64,000 bases of DNA, taken from assembly GCA_963836775.1 (NCBI GenBank), contig CAWIKR010000002.1, forward strand, positions 186,001 through 250,000, in the 5' to 3' direction. The translations under genes were made by a program, and so were the position numbers. The notes beneath the pieces are model-generated. The model did not search any database and was not told the origin of the DNA. It saw only the letters and a list, made by a program, of their open reading frames with translations. Of the stretch, positions 44,060-52,580 are shown one piece after another (within the stretch, counting starts at the first letter, position 1; each line of letters starts with the position of its first letter). The DNA is from DASQPR01 sp963836775. Its GTDB lineage: Bacteria; Actinomycetota; Actinomycetes; Mycobacteriales; Micromonosporaceae.

Positions 44060-45499
44060 TCAGGACCGGGCGATCCGGCGGAGCAGGGTCTCCGAGGACA
44101 GCGGGTAGGCGCCATGCCGGCGGACACCGTCGGCGACTTCGCGATCCGACGAGATGACCACCACGGTGCGTCCGGCCGGCTCGGCGCGGACCAGCCGGCG
44201 GATCAGATCGTCGGCGGTTTCGCCCTTGCGGGAGAAGAGCACGCGTACGCCCCGGGGCGCCGGTGGCAGCCCGACGATCCGGTCGGCCCCGTCGAAGACG
44301 ATGGTGGTCTCGATTCCGGTCTGCGCGGTCAACCCGGCCAGCGCCGAGATCAGCCGGTTGCGCTGCTGCTCCAGCGACATCTCGCCGAACCCGGTCTTGG
44401 TGACGTTGTATCCGTCCACGACCAGGTGCGCCTTCGGCAGGGCGAGCAGCCGGTCCAGGCGTACCGGGTCATCGGCTTCCATGCCGCGCGCATTGCCGCC
44501 GGTGGCACCGCCCGCGGACGCCGCGGCCTCATCCGCCACAAGATCCGCCGGCAGTACGCTGGCCGGCTCCAACGCCAGCTCGCGGCGCAGCCCGATGGCG
44601 GCTTGGCCGATCGTTTCGAGGAGCAGCCAGAGCCGGGCCTCGTCGACCTGGCGGGCGCGCGACGACGCCGCCCGGGCCGCGCCGGTGGACGCTTCGGCCT
44701 CGGCCAGCCGGGCTCGCAGGCGCCGCAGTTCGGCTTCGTGGTCGGCGGCGGTACGAGTGATCCGGCCGCGCTCGGTGGCCACCAGCTCGCTGGCGCGCTT
44801 CTCCTTGGCTTGGGTCTCGCGCAGTGCCTTGCTCAGCGACCGGGCCTCCTCCCGCAGGGCGGCGACCTCTTCCCGGAGCCGCGCGGTCTCGTCCCGGAGC
44901 TTGTCCGCCTCGACCCGCGCCACCGCCCGATCATGTTCGGCTCGGGCCGCCCGCGTCTCCGCGTCGGCCACCCGCGCGTCGATCGCGGCCAGATCAGCAT
45001 CGGAACGGACCAGATCGGCGACATCTCCGACCAGCTCGGTCCAGCCCTCCGGGCGGATCAGGTAGGCCAGCGCGGCGACCTCGACCGGGTCCGCGGAGCC
45101 CGGGATGCCACCGTCGCGGACCGCGGTGGCGAGCGCGCCGACCTCCTCGATCACCCGCGCCGCCACCCGCTGCCGGAACAGCGGATCACCGGTCAGCTGG
45201 GTCGCGATCGGCCCGGCGCCCATCCGCGCCCGCCGGTTCGGGGCGAATTTGGCCACCCGGCGCAACGGCACCGGCAGCTCAGCCGCCGGGATCTGGGTCA
45301 TCGCCGCCGCCGCGAGCGCGATGACCCGGGTCCGGACCGGCTCCGGAAGTAGCGGTTCCGGCACGAACGCCTGCGCATCGGTCGGATCATGGTCGAATTC
45401 CGCCGCCGCGCTCAGGCTCCGCTCCGCGGAAGCGTGCGACTGCGCACCAAGGTCGTCATCCCCCGAACGGGGGACGAACGGATCAACCTCGGCTGGCAT
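44060..45499 (-). CDS. NYN-domain (YacP/PIN-like) putative RNase with coiled coil
   Basis: This protein of about 480 residues has an N-terminal helical domain (RRVAKFAPNRRARMGAGP), a long central coiled coil (LRDETARLREEVAALREEA and flanks), and a C-terminal NYN domain: LVVDGYNVTKTGFGEMSLEQ, TTIVFDGADRIVG, VISSDREVADGVRRHGA. Acidic residues there form the predicted metal site. NYN proteins act on RNA; the actinobacterial one is uncharacterised. Start ATG 45499 or GTG 45505. The divergent nuclease gene starts only about 20-50 bp away. Confidence 0.85.
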   Translation of the reverse strand: MPAEVDPFVPRSGDDDLGAQSHASAERSLSAAAEFDHDPTDAQAFVPEPLLPEPVRTRVIALAAAAMTQIPAAELPVPLRRVAKFAPNRRARMGAGPIATQLTGDPLFRQRVAARVIEEVGALATAVRDGGIPGSADPVEVAALAYLIRPEGWTELVGDVADLVRSDADLAAIDARVADAETRAARAEHDRAVARVEADKLRDETARLREEVAALREEARSLSKALRETQAKEKRASELVATERGRITRTAADHEAELRRLRARLAEAEASTGAARAASSRARQVDEARLWLLLETIGQAAIGLRRELALEPASVLPADLVADEAAASAGGATGGNARGMEADDPVRLDRLLALPKAHLVVDGYNVTKTGFGEMSLEQQRNRLISALAGLTAQTGIETTIVFDGADRIVGLPPAPRGVRVLFSRKGETADDLIRRLVRAEPAGRTVVVISSDREVADGVRRHGAYPLSSETLLRRIARS

Positions 45500-45523
45500 G
45501 CGCACAGTGTTGCACCACGAGGG

Positions 45524-47350
45524 ATGTCATACCCAACGCATACGGTTTCGCGCGTGCTGCCACCTGTGCCGCTGAGCATCGCCGCCGGCGCCGAGCCGGG
45601 CCTGGTCACCGGCTCGCCGCCGGCCCGGATTCCAGAGAAGTTCTTCCAGCAATCGCTGCTCGACGACCCCGGCGACATCTCACTGCGGCAGGTCACGTTC
45701 GTCGTGGTGGACCTTGAAACGACCGGTGGCACCGCCGCCGACCTGGGCGTCACCGAAATCGGAGCGGTCAAGGTCTGCGCCGGCGAGGAGCTCGGCGAGT
45801 TCGGCACCCTGGTCAATCCGGGGGTGCCGATCCCGCCGTTCATCACCGTGCTGACCGGGATCAGCGAGGCGATGCTGGCGCCGGCGCCGCGGCTGGAGGA
45901 GGTCATCCCGGCGTTCCTCGAGTTCGCCCAGGGCGCGGTGATCGTCGCCCACAACGCCGCCTACGACGTCGGTTATCTCAAGGCCGCGTGCGCCCATTTC
46001 GGCTACGCCTGGCCGAAGCCCAAGGTGCTGGACACGGTGGCTCTGGCCCGGCGGGCCCTGACCCGAGACGAGGTCCCGAACCACAAACTGTCCACGCTGG
46101 CCACGCACTTTCGCACCCGGACGCCGACCCACCGGGCGCTCGACGACGCCCGCGCCACGGTCGACGTGCTGCACGCGCTGTTTGCGCGGCTGGGCAGCTA
46201 TGGCGTCTTCACCATCGGTGACGCGATCGAGTTCGCCAAGGCGGTCACACCGACCCAGCGTAAGAAGCGGCACCTGGCCGACGGCCTACCCAACGTGCCG
46301 GGGGTCTACGTGTTCCGGGCCGAGGACGACCGGCCCCTCTACGTCGGGACCTCGCGGCACATCGCGACCCGGGTGAAGTCCTATTTCACCGCCGCCGAAA
46401 AGCGCCGCCGGATCAGCGAGATGCTGCACGTGGCGACGCGCGTGGAAGCCATCGAGTGCGCGCATTCGCTGGAGGCGGAGATCCGCGAGCTGCGGCTGAT
46501 CGCGGCCCACAAGCCGCCGTATAACCGCAAGTCCAAATACCCGGAGCGGTCGCACTGGCTGAAGCTCACCGCCGAGCCCTATCCGCGGCTGTCGGTGGTG
46601 CACAAGCTGTCCGGCCGGGACGAGGTCTACCTCGGACCCTTCTCCAGCACCAATGCCGCCGCGCTGGCCGCAGATGCGGTGCATCAGGCGGTGCCGATGC
46701 GGCCGTGCGCACTCAAACTCTCGCCCCGGACCCCGATCAACCCGTGTGCGCTCGCCGAGATCGGCCGGTGCGTGGCGCCATGCGAGCACCGGATCTCGGT
46801 GGCGGATTACGAGGCGGCGGCGGTGCTGCCGTTCCGCGCGGCCACCACCGCCGATGTGACGCCCCTGGTGGAGTCGCTGCTGGACCGGATCGAGTCGTTC
46901 GCCCGGGTGCAGCGCTATGAAGAAGCCGCCTCGGTCCGGACCCGGCTCGCCGTGCTGCTCCGCGCCACCATCCGGATGCAGCGGCTGCGCAGCCTGACCC
47001 GGATCGAGCAGATGGTGGCCGCGCGCCCGGCCGACGGTGGCGGCTGGGAGTTCGCGGTGATCCGGTTCGGCCGGCTGGCCGGAGCCGGCACCTCGCCGCC
47101 CCAGGTGCATCCGCAGACCACCATCGACACCGCCGTGGCCGCGGCCGAGACGGTCCGGCCCGGCACCGGGCCGACCCCGGCCGCCACCGCCGAGGAGACC
47201 GAGCGCCTACTCGCGTGGCTGGAACGCACCGGCACCCGGCTGGTGTCGGTCACCGACGGCTGGGCCCTGCCCGCCGACGGTGCCGGCCGCTTCGCGGATC
47301 TGCTGCGCAAGGCCGACGCGGCGCTCGACTCGCGCCCGTCGCCGGCTTGA
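45524..47350 (+). CDS. DEDDh exonuclease fused to GIY-YIG (UvrC-like) nuclease, Rv2191 homologue
   Basis: This fusion is about 608 residues long. The N-terminal DnaQ-like 3'-5' exonuclease (FVVVDLETTGGTAADLGVTE, AHNAAYDVGYLK, HRALDDARATVDVL) is followed by a GIY-YIG domain (NVPGVYVFRAEDDRPLYVGT) and UvrC-like parts (CALAEIGRCVAPCEHRISV, then a UVR-like helical section). It probably incises damaged DNA and trims the ends. The start is uncertain: ATG 45524 lies just after GAGGG, GTG 45554 is an alternative. Tandem 18-bp repeats start six bases after the stop. Confidence 0.9.
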   Translation: MSYPTHTVSRVLPPVPLSIAAGAEPGLVTGSPPARIPEKFFQQSLLDDPGDISLRQVTFVVVDLETTGGTAADLGVTEIGAVKVCAGEELGEFGTLVNPGVPIPPFITVLTGISEAMLAPAPRLEEVIPAFLEFAQGAVIVAHNAAYDVGYLKAACAHFGYAWPKPKVLDTVALARRALTRDEVPNHKLSTLATHFRTRTPTHRALDDARATVDVLHALFARLGSYGVFTIGDAIEFAKAVTPTQRKKRHLADGLPNVPGVYVFRAEDDRPLYVGTSRHIATRVKSYFTAAEKRRRISEMLHVATRVEAIECAHSLEAEIRELRLIAAHKPPYNRKSKYPERSHWLKLTAEPYPRLSVVHKLSGRDEVYLGPFSSTNAAALAADAVHQAVPMRPCALKLSPRTPINPCALAEIGRCVAPCEHRISVADYEAAAVLPFRAATTADVTPLVESLLDRIESFARVQRYEEAASVRTRLAVLLRATIRMQRLRSLTRIEQMVAARPADGGGWEFAVIRFGRLAGAGTSPPQVHPQTTIDTAVAAAETVRPGTGPTPAATAEETERLLAWLERTGTRLVSVTDGWALPADGAGRFADLLRKADAALDSRPSPA

Positions 47351-47892
47351 TGGCCGGCTGGCACGGCATCTCCGGCTGGCACGGCCTCACTGGCTGGCAC
47401 GGCCTCCTTTGACCGGCATGGCCCTCACTGGCCGGCACGGCCCTCCCTGGCTGGCACGGCCCTCACCGGCCGGGCACGGCGAGCGTGCGACCCGCCCGGT
47501 TACCCTTCGGAGCCGGGTCCCGCCGGTGAGTGCTAATGAATCATCCGTTCGTTTAACCCAAGTGACTACTAAGAGGACGCCCGGCTCATTACGCTAAGAA
47601 GCACACCAGACTGTGCCAGACGTCACCACGTCATGGGCGGGCCGATCTTGGTTCGCCTCGGCGTGGGCCGACGGCGATGCCCGCTCGCCCGGCCTGGGCG
47701 GCGGGACTCGGTCAGGTGCCGCATGGTTACGGCGCCCTGTCACACGCAGACCGCTGCCGACGGACTCGTGCTTCGTCCGACGGAAGTGGTCGCCGAAAGC
47801 CGAGGAGGTGTCCCATCGACATCGGTCTCGGTCAGGCTGCCGCCGGTGCACTCCCGGCTGGGCAGCCGCCGGCGTCTCCGTTCTCATCCGCG
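47351..47892. other. 542-bp intergenic region
   Basis: Besides the tandem repeats the region contains GAGTGCTAATGAATCATCC and a TTTAACCCAAGTGACTAC stretch of lower GC, probably the promoter and leader of the RSH gene. No coding ORF with family similarity was recognised; open frames here are extensions of the RSH frame or shadows. Confidence 0.45.
47356..47478. repeat. Seven tandem copies of an 18-20-bp repeat (GGCTGGCACGGC core)
   Basis: Copies start near 47356, 47374, 47392, 47412, 47430, 47449 and 47467. They are degenerate and contiguous, right after the DEDDh stop codon. Confidence 0.82.
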
Positions 47893-49683
47893 ATGACCGC
47901 GTCAACCGGTGCATTCCGTGCCGTCGGCCTCCGGGTCGACGTGCCCGAGCAGCACGACCGCCGGTCCTTGTCGCGATGGCTGCACGGCTTGATGACCACG
48001 ACCAGCGATCCGGTCACCGACCTGGTGCACGCGCACCGCGCGATCCATCCGCGCGGCGACGGCGCCCTGATCCGGCGCGCCTACCTGACCGCCGAGCAGA
48101 TGCATCAAGGCCAGATGCGCAAGAGCGGTGAGCCGTTCATCACGCACCCACTGGCGGTGGCCCGGATCCTCGCCGACCTCGGCATGGACACCATCACCCT
48201 GGTCGCGGCGCTGTTGCACGACACCGTGGAAGACACCAGCTATACCCTCGGCGCCCTGCAGTCCGACTTCGGCTCCGAGGTGGCGCTGCTGGTCGACGGC
48301 GTCACCAAGCTGGACCGGGCGTTCTTCGGCGAACACGCCGAGGTCGAGACGATCCGCAAGATGCTGGTCAAGTCCGGCAAGGACGAGCGGGTCCTGATCA
48401 TCAAGCTGGCCGACCGGCTGCACAATATGCGTACGCTCGGGGTCCGCTCGCAAGCCTCCCGGGAGCGGATCGCCCGCGCCACCATGGACGTGCTGGTCCC
48501 GCTCTGCGATCGGCTCGGCATTCAGGCGCTCAAGCGCGGTCTCGAAGACACCGTCCTGGCGGCGCTGGAGCCGGACGCCTACGCCGCCGTCGAGGCGCAC
48601 GTCAACAACCGGCCGGAGTGGAATCGCGTCCTGACCTGGACGATCGATCAGGTGCGAAAGAAACTCACCGAGGCCCGCATCGACGCCTGGGTTCGCGCCC
48701 GCCCCCGCCACTACTACTCGATCTGGCGGGAGACCATCGCGGAGAACAAGCCGATGAGCTTCGACCTGCCACGGGTCGTGGTGGTCGTCGACGGCCCCCG
48801 CACCGACTGCTATACGGCACTGGGTTCGCTGCACTCGATGTGGCGCCCGGTGCCGGGTCGTTTCAAGGACTTCATCGCGTCGCCGAAGAACAACCTCTAC
48901 CGGTCGCTGCACACCACCGTCATCGGGCCGGCCGGTCAGCCGGTCGAGGTGCTGATCCGCACGGTCGAGATGCACCACGCGGCCGAATTCGGGATCGCCG
49001 CCAACTTCCGCGACCCGCAGGCCGCCGCCCAGCTCGACGCCGCCACCAAGGCCGAGCAGCTGGCCTGGTTGCGGCGGGTGCTGGCGTGGCAGGACGACGT
49101 CGACGACGCCCACAAGTTCCTCGACGCGCTGCGCTGCGATCTCGCATACGTCCAGATCCAGGTCTTCACCTCGGACGGCCGGGCGGTGTTGCTGCCGGTC
49201 GACGCCACTCCGGTCGACCTGGCCTACACGCTCGGCGCGGACACCGGCAACTCCTGCGTCGGCGCGGCTCGCAATAGCCGCCTGATCCCGCTCTCGTCGA
49301 TGCTCAACGACGGCGACGTGATCGACATCATCACCCGCGAACCGGACCGGGAGCCGCCCGGACCGTCCCGTGAGTGGCTGGAGTTCGTCAAATCGCCGCA
49401 GGCCCGGCTGGAGATCACCCGCTGGTTCCAGACCCGCTACCTGCCACCGGTCTCGGTGACCCACCGGGTCCGGCTCGGCCAGGCCGCGATCGGCCTGGCG
49501 TTGCGCGAGGAAGGCCGGAGCCTGGCCAATGACGCGCCGCTGCGGATCCTGGCCGAGCAACTCGACTACCCGGACGTCGATGCGCTGTTGGTGGCGGTAG
49601 CCGATCACCGCGTCTCGGCGCATGACGTGGTCGCACGGCTGATCGCCATGGTCGACGGCGCTCAGCCCCGCCGCGGTTACTGA
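47893..49683 (+). CDS. RelA/SpoT homologue ((p)ppGpp synthetase/hydrolase), no ACT domain
   Basis: This 596-residue RSH protein has an N-terminal hydrolase HD domain with THPLAVARIL and VAALLHDTVEDT, and HNMRTLG. The synthetase part has RFKDFIASPKNNLYRSLHT (RXKD motif of bifunctional enzymes) and EVLIRTVEMHHAAEFGIAA. A TGS domain follows (VFTSDGRAVLLPVDATPVDLAY). There is no C-terminal ACT/RRM domain. The usual D-x-x-A-x-R synthetase strand is replaced by FDLPRVVVVVDGP, so synthetase activity may be altered. ATG 47893 (MTASTGAF) is chosen; it is a second RSH type, distinct from the main Rel. Confidence 0.9.
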   Translation: MTASTGAFRAVGLRVDVPEQHDRRSLSRWLHGLMTTTSDPVTDLVHAHRAIHPRGDGALIRRAYLTAEQMHQGQMRKSGEPFITHPLAVARILADLGMDTITLVAALLHDTVEDTSYTLGALQSDFGSEVALLVDGVTKLDRAFFGEHAEVETIRKMLVKSGKDERVLIIKLADRLHNMRTLGVRSQASRERIARATMDVLVPLCDRLGIQALKRGLEDTVLAALEPDAYAAVEAHVNNRPEWNRVLTWTIDQVRKKLTEARIDAWVRARPRHYYSIWRETIAENKPMSFDLPRVVVVVDGPRTDCYTALGSLHSMWRPVPGRFKDFIASPKNNLYRSLHTTVIGPAGQPVEVLIRTVEMHHAAEFGIAANFRDPQAAAQLDAATKAEQLAWLRRVLAWQDDVDDAHKFLDALRCDLAYVQIQVFTSDGRAVLLPVDATPVDLAYTLGADTGNSCVGAARNSRLIPLSSMLNDGDVIDIITREPDREPPGPSREWLEFVKSPQARLEITRWFQTRYLPPVSVTHRVRLGQAAIGLALREEGRSLANDAPLRILAEQLDYPDVDALLVAVADHRVSAHDVVARLIAMVDGAQPRRGY

Positions 49684-49827
49684 CCCGGGACCCCTGGCAA
49701 AGCAGCGCGACCCGCGCCGGCGACATTGGCAACGGGTCCGCCGCCGAGTCCGGGCCGGGCCGCGGCGTCGAGCTGGTGATCGGCACGCCGGTGCGCCAGA
49801 AGATCGGGCACCGAATAAGGTCTCGGA

Positions 49828-50349
49828 ATGACCCTGCGCACCAAACTGCACGCCATGGCCTACCGGACCGCCTACCGGATCCCGGTCAAGTGGCGCCGCC
49901 GCCTGGTCCGCATGGTCGTTCCGCGGTTCACGGTCGGATCGGTGATTCTGGTTCGGGACGTCGATGCACCCGATCCGGGCCGGATCCTGCTGCTCCGGCA
50001 GCCGCCCGGCCATGGCTGGTCGCTGCCGGCCGGCCTGCTGGACCGCAACGAGTCGCCGCTGGACGCCGCCGTGCGCGAGCTGTTCGAGGAGACCGGCATC
50101 AAGGTGACCGCCGAGCAGATGAAGCCGGCCGTGCCCAATTCGGTCATCCACGTCGACGGACGCTGGGTGGACTGCGTTTTCGAGGTGCACGTGCCGGGCT
50201 CGGTCGAGCTGGTGATCGACGGCGGCGAGGTGCTCGAGGCGGAGTGGTACCGGCTGGATGCGCTGCCGCCAATCCGGTCGTCGGCGGCCCGCCTGCTCGC
50301 CGTCTACGGCATCGGTCCGTATGTCGACTATCCCGAGGCACAAGTCTGA
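49828..50349 (+). CDS. Nudix hydrolase
   Basis: This 173-residue protein has a complete Nudix box in the pattern G-x5-E-x7-REL-x-EE-x-G-I (from GLLDRNESPL to EETGI) near residues 70-92. An N-terminal basic stretch (RRRLVRMVVPRF) may bring it to the membrane. It cleaves a nucleoside diphosphate-linked substrate, unspecified. The stop overlaps the next gene by one base (TGATG), so it is coupled to the sugar nucleotidyltransferase. Confidence 0.92.
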   Translation: MTLRTKLHAMAYRTAYRIPVKWRRRLVRMVVPRFTVGSVILVRDVDAPDPGRILLLRQPPGHGWSLPAGLLDRNESPLDAAVRELFEETGIKVTAEQMKPAVPNSVIHVDGRWVDCVFEVHVPGSVELVIDGGEVLEAEWYRLDALPPIRSSAARLLAVYGIGPYVDYPEAQV

Positions 50350-51161
50350 TGGCGCTGTGCGCGGTGATCCTCGCGGCCGGCGAGGGCCGCCGGCTGCGAC
50401 CGCTCACCGACGCGGTGCCCAAGGCCTTGTGCCCGGTCGGCAATGTGCCGCTGCTGGAGCGGGCACTGACCGCGGTCGCCACGCTTGGGATCGACGACAT
50501 CGCCGTCAATGCGTGGTATCACGCCGACCAGATCGTCGACTTCGTCGGCGATCGCGCATACCTGTCGGTGGAGACCGGTCCGACGCCCCTCGGCAGTGCC
50601 GGTGGGCTGGGCCAGTTGCGCGACTGGATCGCCGGACGTGACGTGCTGGTCGGCAACGCCGATGCCTATCTCAGCGGCGGATCCGTGGCTCCGTTGCTGT
50701 CCGGCTGGGACCGCAAGTCGGTGCGTCTGCTGGGCGTACCCGCAAATGGTCGTCCCGCGGAGTTTGGGATGCATCGCTTCGCGGGCTTCAGCGTGCTGCC
50801 GTGGCATCGCGTCGCGAACCTGGAAGCCGTCGCGACGGACCTGGTCCGCGCGGTGTGGCGTCCGGCGGAGGCGGACGACGAGTTGGAGGTTGTCGACTAT
50901 GCCGGCACCTATATCGATTCCGGCACCCCGGCCGATTATCTGGCCGCCAACCTGCATGCGCTGGGCGCGGCACCGACGTTGATCGACCGGTCCGCGGTGG
51001 TCACCGGCTCGGTGACCCGCGCGGTGATCGGAGCGCGGGCTCAAGTCGACGGCTACGCCCATGACGCCGTCGTTTGGCCGGACGCCGTCGTGGCCGCCGG
51101 TGAGCAGGTGGTACGCGCGATCCGGTACGGCCGCTCCGCCACCGACACGGTGTTCGTTTAG
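50349..51161 (+). CDS. NTP-sugar nucleotidyltransferase
   Basis: This 270-residue enzyme of the NTP_transferase family has the signature LAAGEGRRLRPLTDAVPKAL, the GNADAYLSGG metal region and a C-terminal hexapeptide-like part (SAVVTGSVTRAVIGARAQVD). It should form NDP-sugars such as GDP-mannose, which would suit the nearby PimB', or a related sugar; the specific sugar is inferred only. It overlaps the Nudix gene by one base. Confidence 0.88.
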   Translation: MALCAVILAAGEGRRLRPLTDAVPKALCPVGNVPLLERALTAVATLGIDDIAVNAWYHADQIVDFVGDRAYLSVETGPTPLGSAGGLGQLRDWIAGRDVLVGNADAYLSGGSVAPLLSGWDRKSVRLLGVPANGRPAEFGMHRFAGFSVLPWHRVANLEAVATDLVRAVWRPAEADDELEVVDYAGTYIDSGTPADYLAANLHALGAAPTLIDRSAVVTGSVTRAVIGARAQVDGYAHDAVVWPDAVVAAGEQVVRAIRYGRSATDTVFV

Positions 51162-51185
51162 CATGACCTTGCTCGCGCTCCTCCA

Positions 51186-51430
51186 GTAGCGACCACCAGA
51201 CCACCAACCTCGTGGGCGAGGAACTCCTCGCAAGGTAAGGAACGAGCCCGAAAAGGGCGGCTGGTCACGCTCCGTAAGCGGTAGCGACCGCCAGACCGAA
51301 CCTCGTAGGGTGAGGAACGAGCCCGAAGAGGGCGGCTGGTCGACATTCCACAAGCGGTAGCGACCACCAGACCGCCAACCTCGTAGGGTGAGGAACGAGC
51401 CCGAAGAGGGCGGCTGGTCGACATTCAAGG
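51186..51430. repeat. Three direct repeats (74-95 bp) with GAGGAACGAGC core, upstream of the Lrp-domain gene
   Basis: The units start GTAGCGACC at 51186, 51281 and 51357 and share TGAGGAACGAGCCCGAAGAG plus GGGCGGCTGGTC. The third ends exactly at the Shine-Dalgarno AAGGAG of the next gene. The core also occurs at 55659-55811. Confidence 0.88.
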
Positions 51431-51438
51431 AGTACTCG

Positions 51439-51726
51439 ATGATCACTGCGATCGTGCTGATCGACTGCGCCACCGACTCCATCCCGGAGGTCGCTGAGTC
51501 GCTCGCGAGCCTGGACGGCGTCAGCGAGGTCTACTCGGTCGCAGGCAGCGTTGACCTGATCGCGATCGTCCGGGTTCGCGAGTTCGACCAGATCGCCGAG
51601 GTGATCGCGGGCGGCATTTCGAAGGTCGACGGCGTCTTGAATACCGATACGCATATCGCGTTCCGCGCCTACTCCCAGCACGACCTGGAAGAGGCGTTCT
51701 CGATCGGCTTCGGTGGCGACGCCTGA
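51439..51726 (+). CDS. Stand-alone Lrp/AsnC ligand-binding (RAM) domain protein
   Basis: This 95-residue protein consists of the RAM domain only, with no HTH. Family features are MITAIVLIDCATDSIPEVAE, VSEVYSVAGSVDLIAIVRV and GVLNTDTHIAFRAYS. Such proteins form oligomers that bind amino acids. ATG 51439 has AAGGAG seven bases upstream; the longer frame runs into repeats. It is conserved near trpD in several actinobacteria. Confidence 0.93.
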   Translation: MITAIVLIDCATDSIPEVAESLASLDGVSEVYSVAGSVDLIAIVRVREFDQIAEVIAGGISKVDGVLNTDTHIAFRAYSQHDLEEAFSIGFGGDA

Positions 51727-51953
51727 GCCTCAATCGCGAGTCGCGATCTGGCCGTCGCCGCTGCAGGGTCGATTGACTTTGATATTCCTTGAAGAAGTCG
51801 ATCCTGGAGTCAAAGTCCGCTCGGGTGCGAGCCACGACGCTGCTCTGCCGGTCGACTTACGACGAAATGCCGTCACAAGTCGACGGTGAAGGTCGGCTCG
51901 GTAGATCTCCGAACACGGAGGTATAGCCGCCGGATAGTGGGTATGCACCCGGA

Positions 51954-52445
51954 ATGCGCAGTGAAGATGTTTACGACCTGCTGGACCATGACCCGGTCGC
52001 GCAGGAACTGCTGGGCTCGGCGATCCCGGCGCGGGTGGCCTACATCGGGCTGGACGGCGCGCCTCGGGTGATCCCGATCGGGTTCGTCTACAACGGCACC
52101 TACCTGTCGATGTTCACCGTCCCGCGGTCGGCGAAGGTGGCCGCCCTCCGGGAGAACCCGCGGGTCGCGATCACTATCGACACGGATACGCAGCCGCCGC
52201 ATGTGCTGCTGCTGCGCGGGCAGGCCGCGGTGGAAATCGTCGAGGGTGTGCCGGACGAGTTCATCGAGTCGGGTCGCAAGCTGATGGAGCCGAACCAGTT
52301 CGCGCAATGGGAACCACAAGTGCGCGCGCTCTACGACGAGATGGCCCGGATCGAGGTCACGCCGACCTGGGCGAAGGTGCTGGACTTCGAGACCCGAGCA
52401 CCGAAGGCCGTGATGGATGCCGCCCGAGAGAAGGGCTTCGCCTGA
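51954..52445 (+). CDS. Pyridoxamine-5'-phosphate-oxidase-fold protein (flavin/F420-binding)
   Basis: This 163-residue split-barrel FMN/F420-binding protein has typical segments (ARVAYIGLDGAPRVIPIGFV, TVPRSAKVAALRENPRVAIT, HVLLLRGQAAVEIV). Cofactor FMN, F420 or haem cannot be told apart by eye. ATG 51954. A bidirectional terminator follows between it and the convergent S9 peptidase. Confidence 0.85.
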   Translation: MRSEDVYDLLDHDPVAQELLGSAIPARVAYIGLDGAPRVIPIGFVYNGTYLSMFTVPRSAKVAALRENPRVAITIDTDTQPPHVLLLRGQAAVEIVEGVPDEFIESGRKLMEPNQFAQWEPQVRALYDEMARIEVTPTWAKVLDFETRAPKAVMDAAREKGFA

Positions 52446-52536
52446 TCGACGTCGTATCGGGAAATCGCGAGCATTCGCCCGAATTGTCGCGCAGTTTTCC
52501 GACAACTCGCCGGGTGAGCAGACGGTGATATATGAA

Positions 52537-52567
52537 TCGGGCCCGGCACAGTGTGTGCCGGGCCCGA
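52537..52567. terminator. Bidirectional terminator between the PPOX and S9 peptidase genes
   Basis: A perfect 14-bp stem TCGGGCCCGGCACA with TGTGCCGGGCCCGA has a 3-nt loop, between the converging genes. Confidence 0.85.
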
Positions 52568-52580
52568 CTGGCGATGGCTG

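Noticed and set aside
42779..45352. 857-residue open frame on the plus strand
   Set aside because: It is antisense to the M48 and NYN genes, with low-complexity Gln/Arg/Gly content typical of shadow frames.
47902..50343. 813-residue open frame on the minus strand
   Set aside because: It is antisense to the RSH and Nudix genes, has high-GC shadow composition (His/Arg/Gln-rich), and shows no family motif.
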